NCBI RefSeq assembly: GCF_023159225.1
Contig: NC_063169.1
Span: 60,785,934 to 60,849,933, forward strand
Direction of reading: 5' to 3'
DNA length: 64,000 nt
Origin: Perognathus longimembris pacificus
Taxonomy: Eukaryota > Chordata > Mammalia > Rodentia > Heteromyidae
The notes under the pieces are model-generated. The model worked only from the letters and a program-made list of their open reading frames with translations, ran no database searches and was not told the DNA's origin. Positions 1 to 9,644 of the stretch are shown in pieces. The translations under genes and the position numbers were made by a program. Numbering within the stretch: the first letter of the stretch is position 1; each line of letters opens with the position of its first letter.

Positions 1-1276
1 CAGTTCTTACTAATCTCCAACTCAGTTTCCACTAGCTTCTCAAAAGTATGATTATACCCAACCACTACAAAATAATGTGGAGCAAAAAGAGGCCTGGAAT
101 CCCTCTTCCCTTTCTCCCTACAGTCTAGGGCTAAAAGGACTGTTTTTCTTATAACTACAAAACTCAAGAGGCTTAGCACTCCATGCTTAAAGGCTAACAG
201 ACCTGTCTACATACTCCAAGGAGGAAGCCACACCTGCGGTTACAGGCTCATTACACTGATGATAAAACCAAGGATGGGAAGTTGTGCATGGGGCCCAGTG
301 AACAAGATCAAGTCTCAGTGGAAATATTGGGGTCATGCTGGTCTGAATGAATCCTAGGGGGATTCATTGGAAGTTTGGGGTGGCAATTACAGAACTCAAT
401 GATTCTCCTTCCTCCTGCAGCCTATGTGTTTCTCATCATCAAGGGACATGTGAGTGGAGACTCATCTTCTGGGACAAAGTACCAGGAGGACACACCCTAT
501 CAGAGATTGTTGCTTTGGTGATAGTGATAGGTAGTAATAAAAATATTCCTTTCTCATTGGTTTTTGTGCTTCCTTTTCACTTCCTATCACTACATTGATA
601 ACTTATTGTGTGCTTCAACCAAGTCATGCCTTGTGTCGTGTTTGTATTTGTCACAACACTCAGCAAAGAGTTGGCATCTTGGAGGTAGATAGCAATGCTT
701 GTCATTACCCTGTTGACAGATGGACATAAACACAAACGCTCAGATTCCAGATCTTCTCTTTTGGAAATTGTCTAGGAACTATGCCCGTGTACAATGGGAT
801 TTAGTCATTGCAGGTTCTCAATATCATGGTTATTTTCTATCTATCTGTATGTATGGACCTGAGGCAAATTAAAACTAAATTACTGAAGTGTAAGCAGTCA
901 TATTCCTTACCCCTCTTTTGTGGAGAATATTCCTTGTGTTTCTGAGCTATTCACTTCTTTTTGCCTTAGTTCGATTAGCAGAGATATTAGCTAATGGAAG
1001 TAAGTATGGAGAGCAGAAATGTCTAGTAGATAAAAATGAGGAGAAATTGGAGAGAGTGATCAAACCCAAGTGATCAAAGGCCAAGGCTGGCCTTTCTGGG
1101 AATAGAAGGAGGGACGGGTAGTTGTCAAATTGTCATGAGAGTGGTGAAAAATTTTTTAAACTGAATGAAAAGAATTATTGGATGTTTACCTATGCTAAAT
1201 GTTTAATCTTCTTTCAAAAGTTATCTTAAAAATCAGAAAACATTAAATTGCTTTCCAAGACTTTAGGAGCTAGAAG

Positions 1277-1278
<2 letters not shown>

Positions 1279-1332
<54 letters not shown>
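1279..1332. repeat. (GT)n microsatellite
   Basis: About 27 uninterrupted GT dinucleotides. Its purity suggests a polymorphic length. Confidence 0.98.
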
Positions 1333-1336
<4 letters not shown>

Positions 1337-1471
1337 ATACTGAGAACTTTAAAAGGTTTTCTTTTACTGGGGGCACAGTCACTGTCTTTTATCTTCATTC
1401 CACCAATACTTAGACTAATTTTCATGTGAGCAAGTTTCTAAATAGAAAGTCTGCATTAAAAATCTTATGCC

Positions 1472-1701
1472 CAGCCGGGCACTGGTGGCTCACACCTGTA
1501 ATCCTAGCTATTCAGGAGGCTGAGATCTTAAGATCATGGTTCAAAGTCAGCCCGGGCAAGAAAGTCTATGAGACTTTATCTTCAATTAACCATCAGAAAA
1601 CCGAAGTGGCTCTGTGGCTCCACTGGCAGAGCACTAGCCTTGAGCTGAGGAACTCAGGGACAGAGCTCTGTGTTCAGGCACAGAGTTTGAGCCCCACGAT
1701 C

Positions 1702-1704
<3 letters not shown>
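1472..1704 (+). repeat. Composite SINE, 7SL(B1)-like left half plus dID/Geo-like right half
   Basis: The left half starts GCCGGGCACTGGTGGCTCAC and continues CACCTGTAATCCTAGC...GGAGGCTGAG, clearly 7SL-derived. The right half carries GTGGCTC...GCACTAGCCTTGAGC, which also occurs in the IDL-Geo SINE. The architecture matches dimeric B1-dID elements of rodents. It is followed directly by an ATC microsatellite grown from its 3' tail. Confidence 0.8.

Positions 1705-1758
<54 letters not shown>
1705..1758. repeat. (ATC)n microsatellite
   Basis: About 18 pure ATC units at the 3' tail of the preceding SINE. Confidence 0.97.
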
Positions 1759-3388
1759 TTGTGCACAAGAAACTTAATTTGTGCTATTTGTCATAGAACT
1801 AGGAACCATGTGGTGGCTAAGAAAATATGCAGAGTGTCATTAAAAACAGCAGCTGCCAAGAGGCCACAAATATACCTGGAATGGAAGATATTTGACTCAG
1901 AGGTGGGCAAAAAAGATCAGTCAATACATACAGGGCTGAAAGTGCATTCCTGTTGGAATGGTTACATATGTACTGTTTGCTTAAAACCATCAGGCAATCA
2001 ATTCTAAACTTACAGCTACGTTCCTGACCCTATGTGGAGGAATGTCAGCCAATGGATTGGAACACTGTGCTTTTCCTTCTTCTGTATTAAAACTTCTGAG
2101 AGGTAATAATACCTTTACATGTTTTTGTCCTTAGCACTATTTTCTTAACAGTGAAGGAACCCTAGAGAGACTATTATGCCTGTTGTCCATATGTTAGAGT
2201 TTTTAGTGTGATCTTTTGTGACTTCCTGTGATAGTCTTAAAGGTTGACCAGAGAGAAAAATGAGTTTGCATCTCAAAGTCCTACAGGCAGATGATTAGGA
2301 GATGTGACACAACTCTCTGCGTCTATCCCCAGAGGCAAAGACAAAGCCAGTCTCAACAGGCACTATCTCTAAGAGCTGCCCTGTCCGGAAGCTGGGGGAG
2401 GGAAAGTGGTTAGATTATTTTTAACATACTAGAACTTAGTAACTGCCTTGTTTTCTAGATAAAGGAATTTAATTTTAATGAAAGGAGTTACTTTTCATTT
2501 AAAAAAAAAAAAACACGATAGTGATCTTGGATTTTTCTCAGAATCACACCTGGTACGTGTGGCCTGCCCTAAAGAAATACTGATTAGAGAAGTACTGAAA
2601 TCTGGCTTTCTATGATTTACGAAGGGTTGATGGTTCCACTTAGTTTTCATCTAGATTTTAGGATAGTGTGAGAGTATAATTCAGATGGTGGGTCATTCTC
2701 CTGCTACTGAGAGGCAGTGGATATTCTCATTCCCTCTAGTGTTTCTGGGCATCTGCTGCCAGTCTGGCTTCTACTCAGCCCAGCCGTCACCTGGGCAACC
2801 AGCAGCACCTCAATGGGTGGCCCCGTTAGGCTAGGAAGTGTGGTATTGGGGATCAGAAATGCTTTTTCATTTATGATGCTCTCGCTTTACGAGGGGGTTA
2901 ATCCCACACAACCCCATCATAAAAGGAAGAGCAGCTGTATGATGATCATTTCTCTGTTTTTTAGTTATTTGGCAGGAGTAAAAGATGGGCTAGGCTTGAG
3001 GACCAAGTAGAAGGAGATAAGCAAGGGCGAAGTGGTCAGAAAATATTATGCTGTTATTCAAAACTTCTATAGCAATGAACATTAACTATGAGTAATTGCA
3101 TAGGATACTTGGTTGCTGTATATTCACAATCTATTAATCCAATAACTCACTTCAATGAGTTATTTAAAAGAATATGTAATTCTGCAGTTAAATGATCTAA
3201 ATTTTATAATATCTGAAGTTCAAAACATGAATAATATTTTAAAAATTGAAAATACTAGGAGCATCATTCCTTATCATATATAATAGAGTTCTTTATCAAA
3301 GATGATAGAAATTGTACTTGAAATCCATCAGAAGGTATTGAGGACCTTCTGATTTCCCAGTCAAGTTCTAATTTTTAAGAATTTGGGG

Positions 3389-3597
3389 GGCTGGGGATAT
3401 AGCCTAGTGGCAAGAGTGCCTGCCTCGGATACACGAGGCCCTAGGTTCGATTCCCCAGCACCACATATACAGAAAACGGCCAGAAGCGGCGCTGTGGCTC
3501 AAGTGGCAGAGTGCTAGCCTTGAGCGGGAAGAAGCCAGGGACAGTGCTCAGGCCCTGAGTCCAAGGCCCAGGACTGGCAAAAAAAAAAAAAAAAAAA
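3389..3597 (+). repeat. IDL-Geo SINE, full length
   Basis: ID-like left monomer with pol III box A (TAGCCTAGTGG) and box B (GGTTCGATTCC), then the Geo monomer ending CCCAGGACTGGC and a poly-A tail. The target-site duplication AAGAATTTGGGG is perfect at 3377-3388 and 3598-3609. Confidence 0.92.
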
Positions 3598-3605
3598 AAG
3601 AATTT

Positions 3606-3675
3606 GGGGCTGTAACTTGCCTAGCAAGTGCAAGGTCCTGAGTTTAAACACCAGTACTAGCAAAACAACAACAAC
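3606..3675 (+). repeat. Old ID-like tRNA SINE remnant
   Basis: GGGGCTGTAACTTGCCTAGC, then GGTCCTGAGTTTAAACACC resembles a decayed box B. An A-rich CAA tail follows. It abuts the younger SINE, so the young copy inserted at or beside this element. Confidence 0.5.
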
Positions 3676-5179
3676 AAAATAATTTCATACTGTTTTTCAT
3701 TCCTATCACGTATTATTGCCTCATATATTATACTTACTTGTGCCTTTGGCTCTATTAGTTTTACTTTGAAGTTCTCAAATTTTCTTTTCACATGAATTTT
3801 GCCTATGTTTAATAATACTCTCACGGAGTATAATCTGGGCAATATGAAGGCTCTCTAATAACTGCATGCTTTGTTTCTAGAAAGTCGTGTTTGAAAAAGA
3901 TCAGTGTAGTGGATTCTGCTGGTTATACCCAGAGAAAGCTTGTTTACTTGGCTGATCATATTTGTTCAGTCCACTACAAATGGTATCTGGAAATTACCCA
4001 AGAGTCATAAATGTGGAAATTAAGTTAAGTACTCTATGACATGCCTAGGCCAAACTTTGAGGTACTAACTTTCTTGGTCTCTTTACTTTCCCTGATAACC
4101 CCTTGTGTCATCAGCAAACCTTAGTTCTCTACCACTAAAATTTGATTCACAATCTGACTGACCTTTTTTATATTACTGGTACTTTTAACCATTTTGGTCT
4201 GAAGTACCAACCTTTTGCTAAATTACTGCTGTAGCCTTGTATAGGTAGAATGGATGGACAGTAGAAGGTAAAAATGTTCGTGAATGAGGGCTAACATTGT
4301 TTCATTTAGGGGAACAGATTGGGTCCAAATTTCTATCAGACCATCTGATTCCAAATTCAGAAACCCATTCAAACTGATTTACATGAAGAAATAAAGAAAA
4401 TATAGAAGGTAGATGGTACAAGGCCTAGAAAAGTGACAAGTCAGAAATGGAGATCCTACTTTCTACCTTCCTAGAGTCACTGTAGGTCACTATTCTTTGG
4501 TCTCCGTGTGTCTACTCCTTTCTCCTATGTCTTATTTAAAAATGGTCACGCTTAGCTTCATTGAACAATAAGTAAGACTTGCTGCTCAACTCTACCTTTA
4601 CGTGTTCCAATATTCTTATAGTTCAGCCCAATTAGCAACTTTATATCTCGATTTTAAATTCCCAGAATATTGATGGGCTTGGTTTATTTCAAATGTCTAC
4701 CTCTGATGCAATAAGCTAGAATCTGGAAACAGAGTCACCTGATACAAATGCAGTTGCCCAGGGCCATTGCTTTAGTAAACCCAGTCAGAAAATGAACTAA
4801 TTAACATGTGTACTACAACTCAGCAATCATTTAAATTCAATACTCTGTTAAATGGTACAGTGAATCAATTATTGTCATGCTCAGATCCTTTGGGATTCAA
4901 TAAACTGAAATTAAGTCAATAAAAATGAATGCTAGCAATGATGTAGGTTTGGTCTACTTTCCAGAAACTTTTTGTCGATATACAATTTCTCATTAAAATA
5001 TTTATTTTCAGTTTCTATTTTTAAAAGTGCATTCACTATCCAACTGCACCTGTGAGACTAAAACCAGAGCCTTCCTTAATATGATAACTTTTAAACAAGA
5101 TAGTAAAGACTGGTAGATTCAGGAATTTTATGCATTTCTGATATTTTGGCCTTCCATATGTCATAATTTAGTGGGCTAC

Positions 5180-5184
<5 letters not shown>

Positions 5185-5215
<31 letters not shown>
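5185..5215. repeat. (TG)n microsatellite
   Basis: About 15 pure TG dinucleotides. Confidence 0.97.
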
Positions 5216-5217
<2 letters not shown>

Positions 5218-6373
5218 TTTGTCTTTAAAATTTGCTTTTCTTTTTTCCTTTTGCTCTATCTGTTAACAAAGTACTCTTTTGTATCACCTGACTCATCTAA
5301 ATGTAATCTATCTAACTTGTCAGTGGTATATTAATACAACATCATGTTTTGGCACATTCTTCAATAAGCAAGTAAGAAAGATTCCATTTAGGAGACTATC
5401 ACTTTCCCAAAGGCAAAAGCTACTAAATTCAACACAACTAAATATGAAAATTTTCCAAGATGTCATTGCAGAGGAAATTCTCTGTTAAATTTTTAAATGA
5501 ATGATGTTTATTTATGCTCAATGTTTAAAATTTTTAATTAATTTTACTTTTCTTTCTTCAATTTTCAAGTTTAATTTTACGAAGTAACTGAAACTGGGAA
5601 TACTGGGAATTACTGGAAATACCATGAGCTTGAGGATCTATTGTTTAATCTTTGCTATCATGAATGGATCTATTTGGGGGCATTGGTATTTTTCTTAACT
5701 ACATTGATTTCTAGAAGTGCTTTACTGTCCCTGAGATCGAAAGGATATATACAGCATCCCAAATCAAAATCCATTCATTTTAAATCCTGAGCATTTTCTA
5801 AGAACTGTGTTGTGGGAATACTAAGAAAGGTCATAATCTCATGAAAATGATAAAAAAAATAATTTTAAAGGCAAAAACAGATATCTAAATTAAAAATGAA
5901 GACCAGGAATAACTTGGTGACCTCCTGAAGTTCCTGTCACCTTAAAATTCCAATACTGTGCCAGGAAATTCAATTTTTAGTACCTTTAGAATACTGAGCA
6001 ATGTAGAAAGAACTTCATGCTCCACCCCTCAATCCTTTTCCCTTGGAAAAACCCGAGGTGGGAGGTAGTTTTAACCCCATTTCACACATGAGGCTTTTTA
6101 CTCCTAGGAAAGTTAAGGAATTTGTCCAAGATTGCACTGATTACCCTGGCAAGGACTGAAGTTCATGTCTGACAGGTAAGCAAGTCTACGGTTTTTTCCA
6201 CTACACAGCCTCTGGGCAAGACACTGTCACTTCACCAAAGTGTTGGGATTTTTGTTTGTTTAAAAATAATTCTATGATAATAAATATCAATTTATTTTAA
6301 ACCTAGGTGAAAATGTAGATCATACAATTCTGAGAGTATATAATCTTCCTGTTTTGAAAATTTCCACTTGGAG

Positions 6374-6592
6374 TTTTTGTTTTGTTTTGTTTTGTTTTTG
6401 TCCAGTCCTGGACCTTGGAGTCAGGGCCTGAGCACTGTCCCTGGCTTCTTTTTGCTCAAGGTTAGCACTCTGCCACTTGAGCCACAGCGCCACTTCTGGC
6501 CATTTTCTATATATGTGGTGCTGGGGAGTCAAACCCAGGGATTCATGTATATGAGACAAGCACTCTTGCCACTAGGCCATATTCCCAGCCCC
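6374..6592 (-). repeat. IDL-Geo SINE, antisense
   Basis: Read on the - strand it starts GGGGCTGGGAATATGGCCTA and ends at CAGGACTGGAC with an interrupted (CAAAA)n tail. Several substitutions relative to the young copies. Approximate duplication ACTTGGAGTTTT / ACTTCAAGTTTT. Confidence 0.87.
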
Positions 6593-6620
6593 AACTTCAA
6601 GTTTTAAAAGGCTCTCTAGA

Positions 6621-6854
6621 AGCCTGGTGCTGGTGGCTCATGCCTTTGATCATCAGCTACTCAGGAGAATGAGATCTGAGGATCTGGATTCAAAGCCAGT
6701 TCTGACAGGAATGTCCATGAGACTCTTATCTCCAATTAACCACCAAAAATCTGGAAATGGAGCTGTGGCTCAAGTGGTAGAGGGCTAGCCTGGAGCAAAC
6801 AAGTCTTAGAGACAGTGCTTAGGCTCTAGGCCCTGAGTTCAGGCCTCAAGGCCA
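6621..6854 (+). repeat. Composite B1-dID-like SINE
   Basis: The 7SL-like start GCCTGGTGCTGGTGGCTCAT is followed by TCTCCAATTAACCACC and then the right half GCTGTGGCTCAAGTGGTAGA. It ends in a diverged tail that runs into a pyrimidine-rich repeat. Confidence 0.8.
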
Positions 6855-6969
6855 ACTCTCTCTTCTCTGTCTCCTCTCCCCTCTCTCCTCTCCCCTCTCC
6901 CCTCTCCCCCTCTCCCTTCTCCCTCCCCCTCTCACTCTGCCACCTTCCCTCTCCCTGCCCCCCCCCCCA
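6855..6969. repeat. Polypyrimidine (CTCTCC)-type low-complexity tract
   Basis: About 115 nt of almost pure C/T on the + strand, ending in ten consecutive C. Such homopurine/homopyrimidine DNA can adopt triplex (H-DNA) form; that is inference. Confidence 0.93.
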
Positions 6970-7221
6970 GGTCATTGAAGCTCCACTTTAGACTGTGGTA
7001 AGCCCACTGAAAACAAGAATTTCATTTTTATGTACCATTTTTTATATGACACAGTACCAAGCACTGTGTCACACAGGACAAAATGTGTTGCAGAGAACTA
7101 AATTAGTAGAACAAAAATTCAGAGCCACTTGGAAAGTGTTTTGAAAAGTCTTCAAATATTACCTTAATGCTCCTTTCTCCAGCCAGTGAATTAACATTCT
7201 ACTTCAATATATATTAAGCCA

Positions 7222-7241
7222 CCCCCCCCCCCCCCCGCCCC
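7222..7241. repeat. Poly-C run
   Basis: Fifteen C, one G, then four C. Likely length-variable and error-prone in sequencing. Confidence 0.9.
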
Positions 7242-7282
7242 AAAACTTGCAGGTTCCAAGTGGAAAGAATCTTCCAGGGATG

Positions 7283-7418
7283 CGGAAGATCGGTGTGGAC
7301 TACATTTCCCGAAATGCAAGGGTTCCCGTTGCAGTGATTGGCTGCCTCTTTTTGAAGGCAAGTTATATTTACCAATAAGATAACGAGAACTCTCTGAAAT
7401 GGGCTGGAGGCGGCCAAT
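7283..7418. promoter_or_regulatory. Candidate promoter cluster: ETS, ZNF143 and three CCAAT motifs
   Basis: An ETS-like CGGAAG lies at 7283-7288. A ZNF143/Staf-like site ACTACATTTCCCGAAATGC at 7299-7317 agrees with the known ACTACAATTCCCAGAATGC at 16 of 19 bases. CCAAT boxes lie at 7337-7341 (reverse), 7372-7376 and 7414-7418. No TATA box is seen. The cluster is about 2.1 kb upstream of the ATG and outside the densest CpG island. It could serve a divergent antisense RNA or a distal STXBP5 start. Confidence 0.55.
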
Positions 7419-8616
7419 CACAAGGAAAAGGGAGAGAGCTTCTGACTTCAGTTCAGAACTCACAAACCCTGGGTAGCTTTATTACTGTCTCTGTCCTTGT
7501 CTGTCTCAGTGTGTGTGTGAGTGTGAGTGTGTGTGTCCTGTGAGGACCCTAGTGGGGAGGAGGAGGAGGAGGAGGGAAGTCACCAACCCAAGGACTGTCT
7601 TCTCCCCCACCTGCTGAATTTACTTGCTCTTTTTGCGCCTTGTTTCTTCCCATTTTTTCACATCTTCCCAAATCTGTGCCTCCTCGTCCCCGATGCCTTT
7701 TCTAGTTGAACAGAGAGGCTTTCCTCTAAGTCTCTGTCCCTCTCTCCCTCTCCCTCTCTCTGCCTTTGAAGACTTGAGCGAGTTATTTCTCATAAGCATC
7801 AGACAGGTCTGAGCAAAAACTTCACCCCAGTCTCCCGCTCCCCCCTCTACGGAGAGTGCAGAGGCGGGAGGCTCCGGGGCTGGCCGGCTGCGTGGCCGGT
7901 CAACACCGCAGAGCCTCCCGAGGGCTCGGGAGCCGGGGGCCGCTACCCCCCCCCCACAACCCCCCACCCCATCCCTACCCGTCTGGCCGGCCCACCAGAT
8001 TCGGGGTGGTGTGTCACAGGCCGGATCGCGGGCCCCTTCCCCTCTGGCTGCCTACTCGGTTCTAGCAGCCACCGCTACCGACCGCCAGACTCGTTTTAAG
8101 AGCTCCGGGATCCAGAGTCTGGGCTCCCCTCTGGGGGCGTCTCGCCTCTTCTAGTACCTTTCCAGGTCTGTCTGTCATCCTGCTGTCGCTGACAGAATCC
8201 TTCTCAGTCTCTCCAATCCAAACAAATCCCCTACAAAGCCCATCAGTAACGCGATCGCAATAATGTACCACCGCAGCCCGCGGCTTCCAGACCGGGGTGA
8301 AAGCAATCGCGACACCCGCCTTCCCTCCTCCTCCCCACCCACTCCGCCTTGACGGCCGAATCCGAAGTCCAGCTTTCCCGCAGCCTGTGAGTCGTCAACA
8401 TTATTATTATTTTTTTTTATTTTTTTACGATGCCAGCTGCAGGGAGAAGCAGCTGCACACTCTGGCAATGCGATCGGGGCGGGAGAAATTCTGCCCGGCG
8501 TCTGGGATTTTCGCAGAGGATAATTTAAGCCCCGGCTTCTCCCCAGGCGCCCGGGGAGAGGGGGCGGGGGGATGGGACTGGGGGAGGGGGTTGGCTGACG
8601 GGGGCGGGCTGCGGGC

Positions 8617-8627
8617 GCGCATGCGCA
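8617..8627. promoter_or_regulatory. NRF1-type binding site
   Basis: GCGCATGCGCA matches the core of the palindromic NRF1 consensus. It sits about 860 bp before the ATG with GC boxes just upstream, consistent with the core promoter. Confidence 0.65.
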
Positions 8628-8931
8628 CTCCCCGCAGGCTGCTCGGCGGAGGCCCAGCTGCCGCCACCGCCGCGGCCGGCGCTGTAACCGCGCTGCAGCC
8701 GCCACCGCTGCTGCTGCTCCGGCGGGGCGTCGAGTGCCGGGCGCGCCGAGTCGCCCCTGTCAGGCGAGAGGCGGAGCGGCTGAGGCGGGCGGGGAGAACC
8801 AGCGGCGGCGTCCGCCGGCGGGCAGCGAGGGCGGGCCCCGGCGGCGGAGGTAGGAGGCGGCCAGCAGCGCGGAGACCCACCCGGGCGCCCTGCGTGCGAT
8901 GCCCGGCGGGCGGCGGCGCTGAGCGGCGGCC

Positions 8932-8982
8932 CGACGACGACGACGACGCCGACGAGGAGGAGGAGGAGGAGGAGGAGGCGGC
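8932..8982. repeat. Triplet repeats (GAC)n then (GAG)n in the 5' leader
   Basis: GACGACGACGACGAC is followed shortly by about nine GAG units, then GCGGCCGCG. With the GCG run near 9060 it makes the leader highly structured and probably length-variable. Confidence 0.9.
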
Positions 8983-9052
8983 CGCGCTGAGGGACTGCGG
9001 GCCGGGCCGGGCCGGGCCGGGGCGGGCGCGGAGCGGCGGGGGCCGCGGGGAC

Positions 9053-9127
9053 ATGGACGCGGCGGCGGCGGCGGCGCGGGCGAGCCGGGGCGGCAGCGCA
9101 GCGCGGAACCCGCGCGCGGCCAGGTGA
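9053..9127 (+). other. Upstream ORF in the presumed 5' leader (24 codons)
   Basis: An ATG in strong context (G at -3, G at +4) opens a 24-codon frame rich in Ala and Arg that ends at TGA 9125-9127. It is out of frame with the STXBP5 ATG, 355 nt downstream. If the leader includes it, scanning ribosomes would meet it first, so it could lower STXBP5 translation. No sign that the peptide itself is conserved. Confidence 0.45.
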
Positions 9128-9482
9128 GGCTGGGCAGAGCGGGCTCGGGGCGCCCCGCCACGGCTGCCGCCCCCCGGGGGCCGCGGGGCCCAGGCGGAAG
9201 CGGCGCCACTGCGGCCGCGGCGGCCTCGGAGGCGGCGAGGGGTCGCCGGCGGCGCCCGGTGGTGCTCGCGGCCGCCGTCGTCGCCGCTGCCGCCGCCGCC
9301 GCCGTCGTCGCAGTCTCTCCCGTGCGGATCGCCCGCGGCTCCTCCACCTCGGGGTCCTCGGGCTTCGGTTCGTCGGCCTCCCGTCCCCTCCCCAGCCTTC
9401 CGGCCCGGGGAGTCCCTACCCACCCCCGGCTCGTCGCCCGCATCCTCCCTCCCGGGGGCCGCCGGGGAGCCCCGCCGCGACC

Positions 9483-9644
9483 ATGCGGAAATTCAACATT
9501 CGGAAGGTGCTGGACGGCCTGACCGCCGGCTCGGCCTCGGCCTCGCAGCAGCAGCCGCCGCCGGCGCAGCCGCAGCACCCGTCCGGGAACCGGGAGCCCG
9601 AGATCCAGGAGACGCTCCAGTCCGAGCACTTCCAGCTCTGCAAG
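9483..9644 (+). CDS. STXBP5: STXBP5 coding exon 1 (residues 1-54)
   Basis: The start codon has A at -3 (cgaccATGC), a fair Kozak context. The exon encodes [20 protein letters not shown], then a Gln/Pro-rich stretch ([15 protein letters not shown]), then [18 protein letters not shown], ending in phase 0 at AAG|gtgggc. The tail residues are well conserved in tomosyns. The Gln/Pro stretch differs from the mostly pure glutamine run I recall for human, so this low-complexity tract varies between species. It is extremely GC-rich and lies inside the CpG island. Confidence 0.97.

Larger units (their letters stand above)
1..7250. other. Upstream non-coding sequence
   Basis: No exon of a known protein was recognised on either strand. 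The open frames present are short and lack conserved composition. Apart from the SINEs and microsatellites listed separately, the sequence is AT-rich and looks unique or too diverged to classify. In human an antisense lncRNA (STXBP5-AS1) starts head-to-head with STXBP5. Its counterpart could run leftward through here, but I cannot point to its exons. Confidence 0.6.

Noticed and set aside
3389..3470. Functional tRNA-Ala gene (box A and box B present)
   Set aside because: The tRNA-like part is the ID half of a SINE with poly-A tail and target-site duplication, and it lacks a foldable acceptor stem and anticodon arm.
9053..9123. Alternative coding first exon MDAAAAAARASRGG... spliced from CAG|GTGAGG to exon 2
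   Set aside because: It would end in phase 2, whereas exon 2 must be entered in phase 0, so it cannot give an in-frame STXBP5 isoform.
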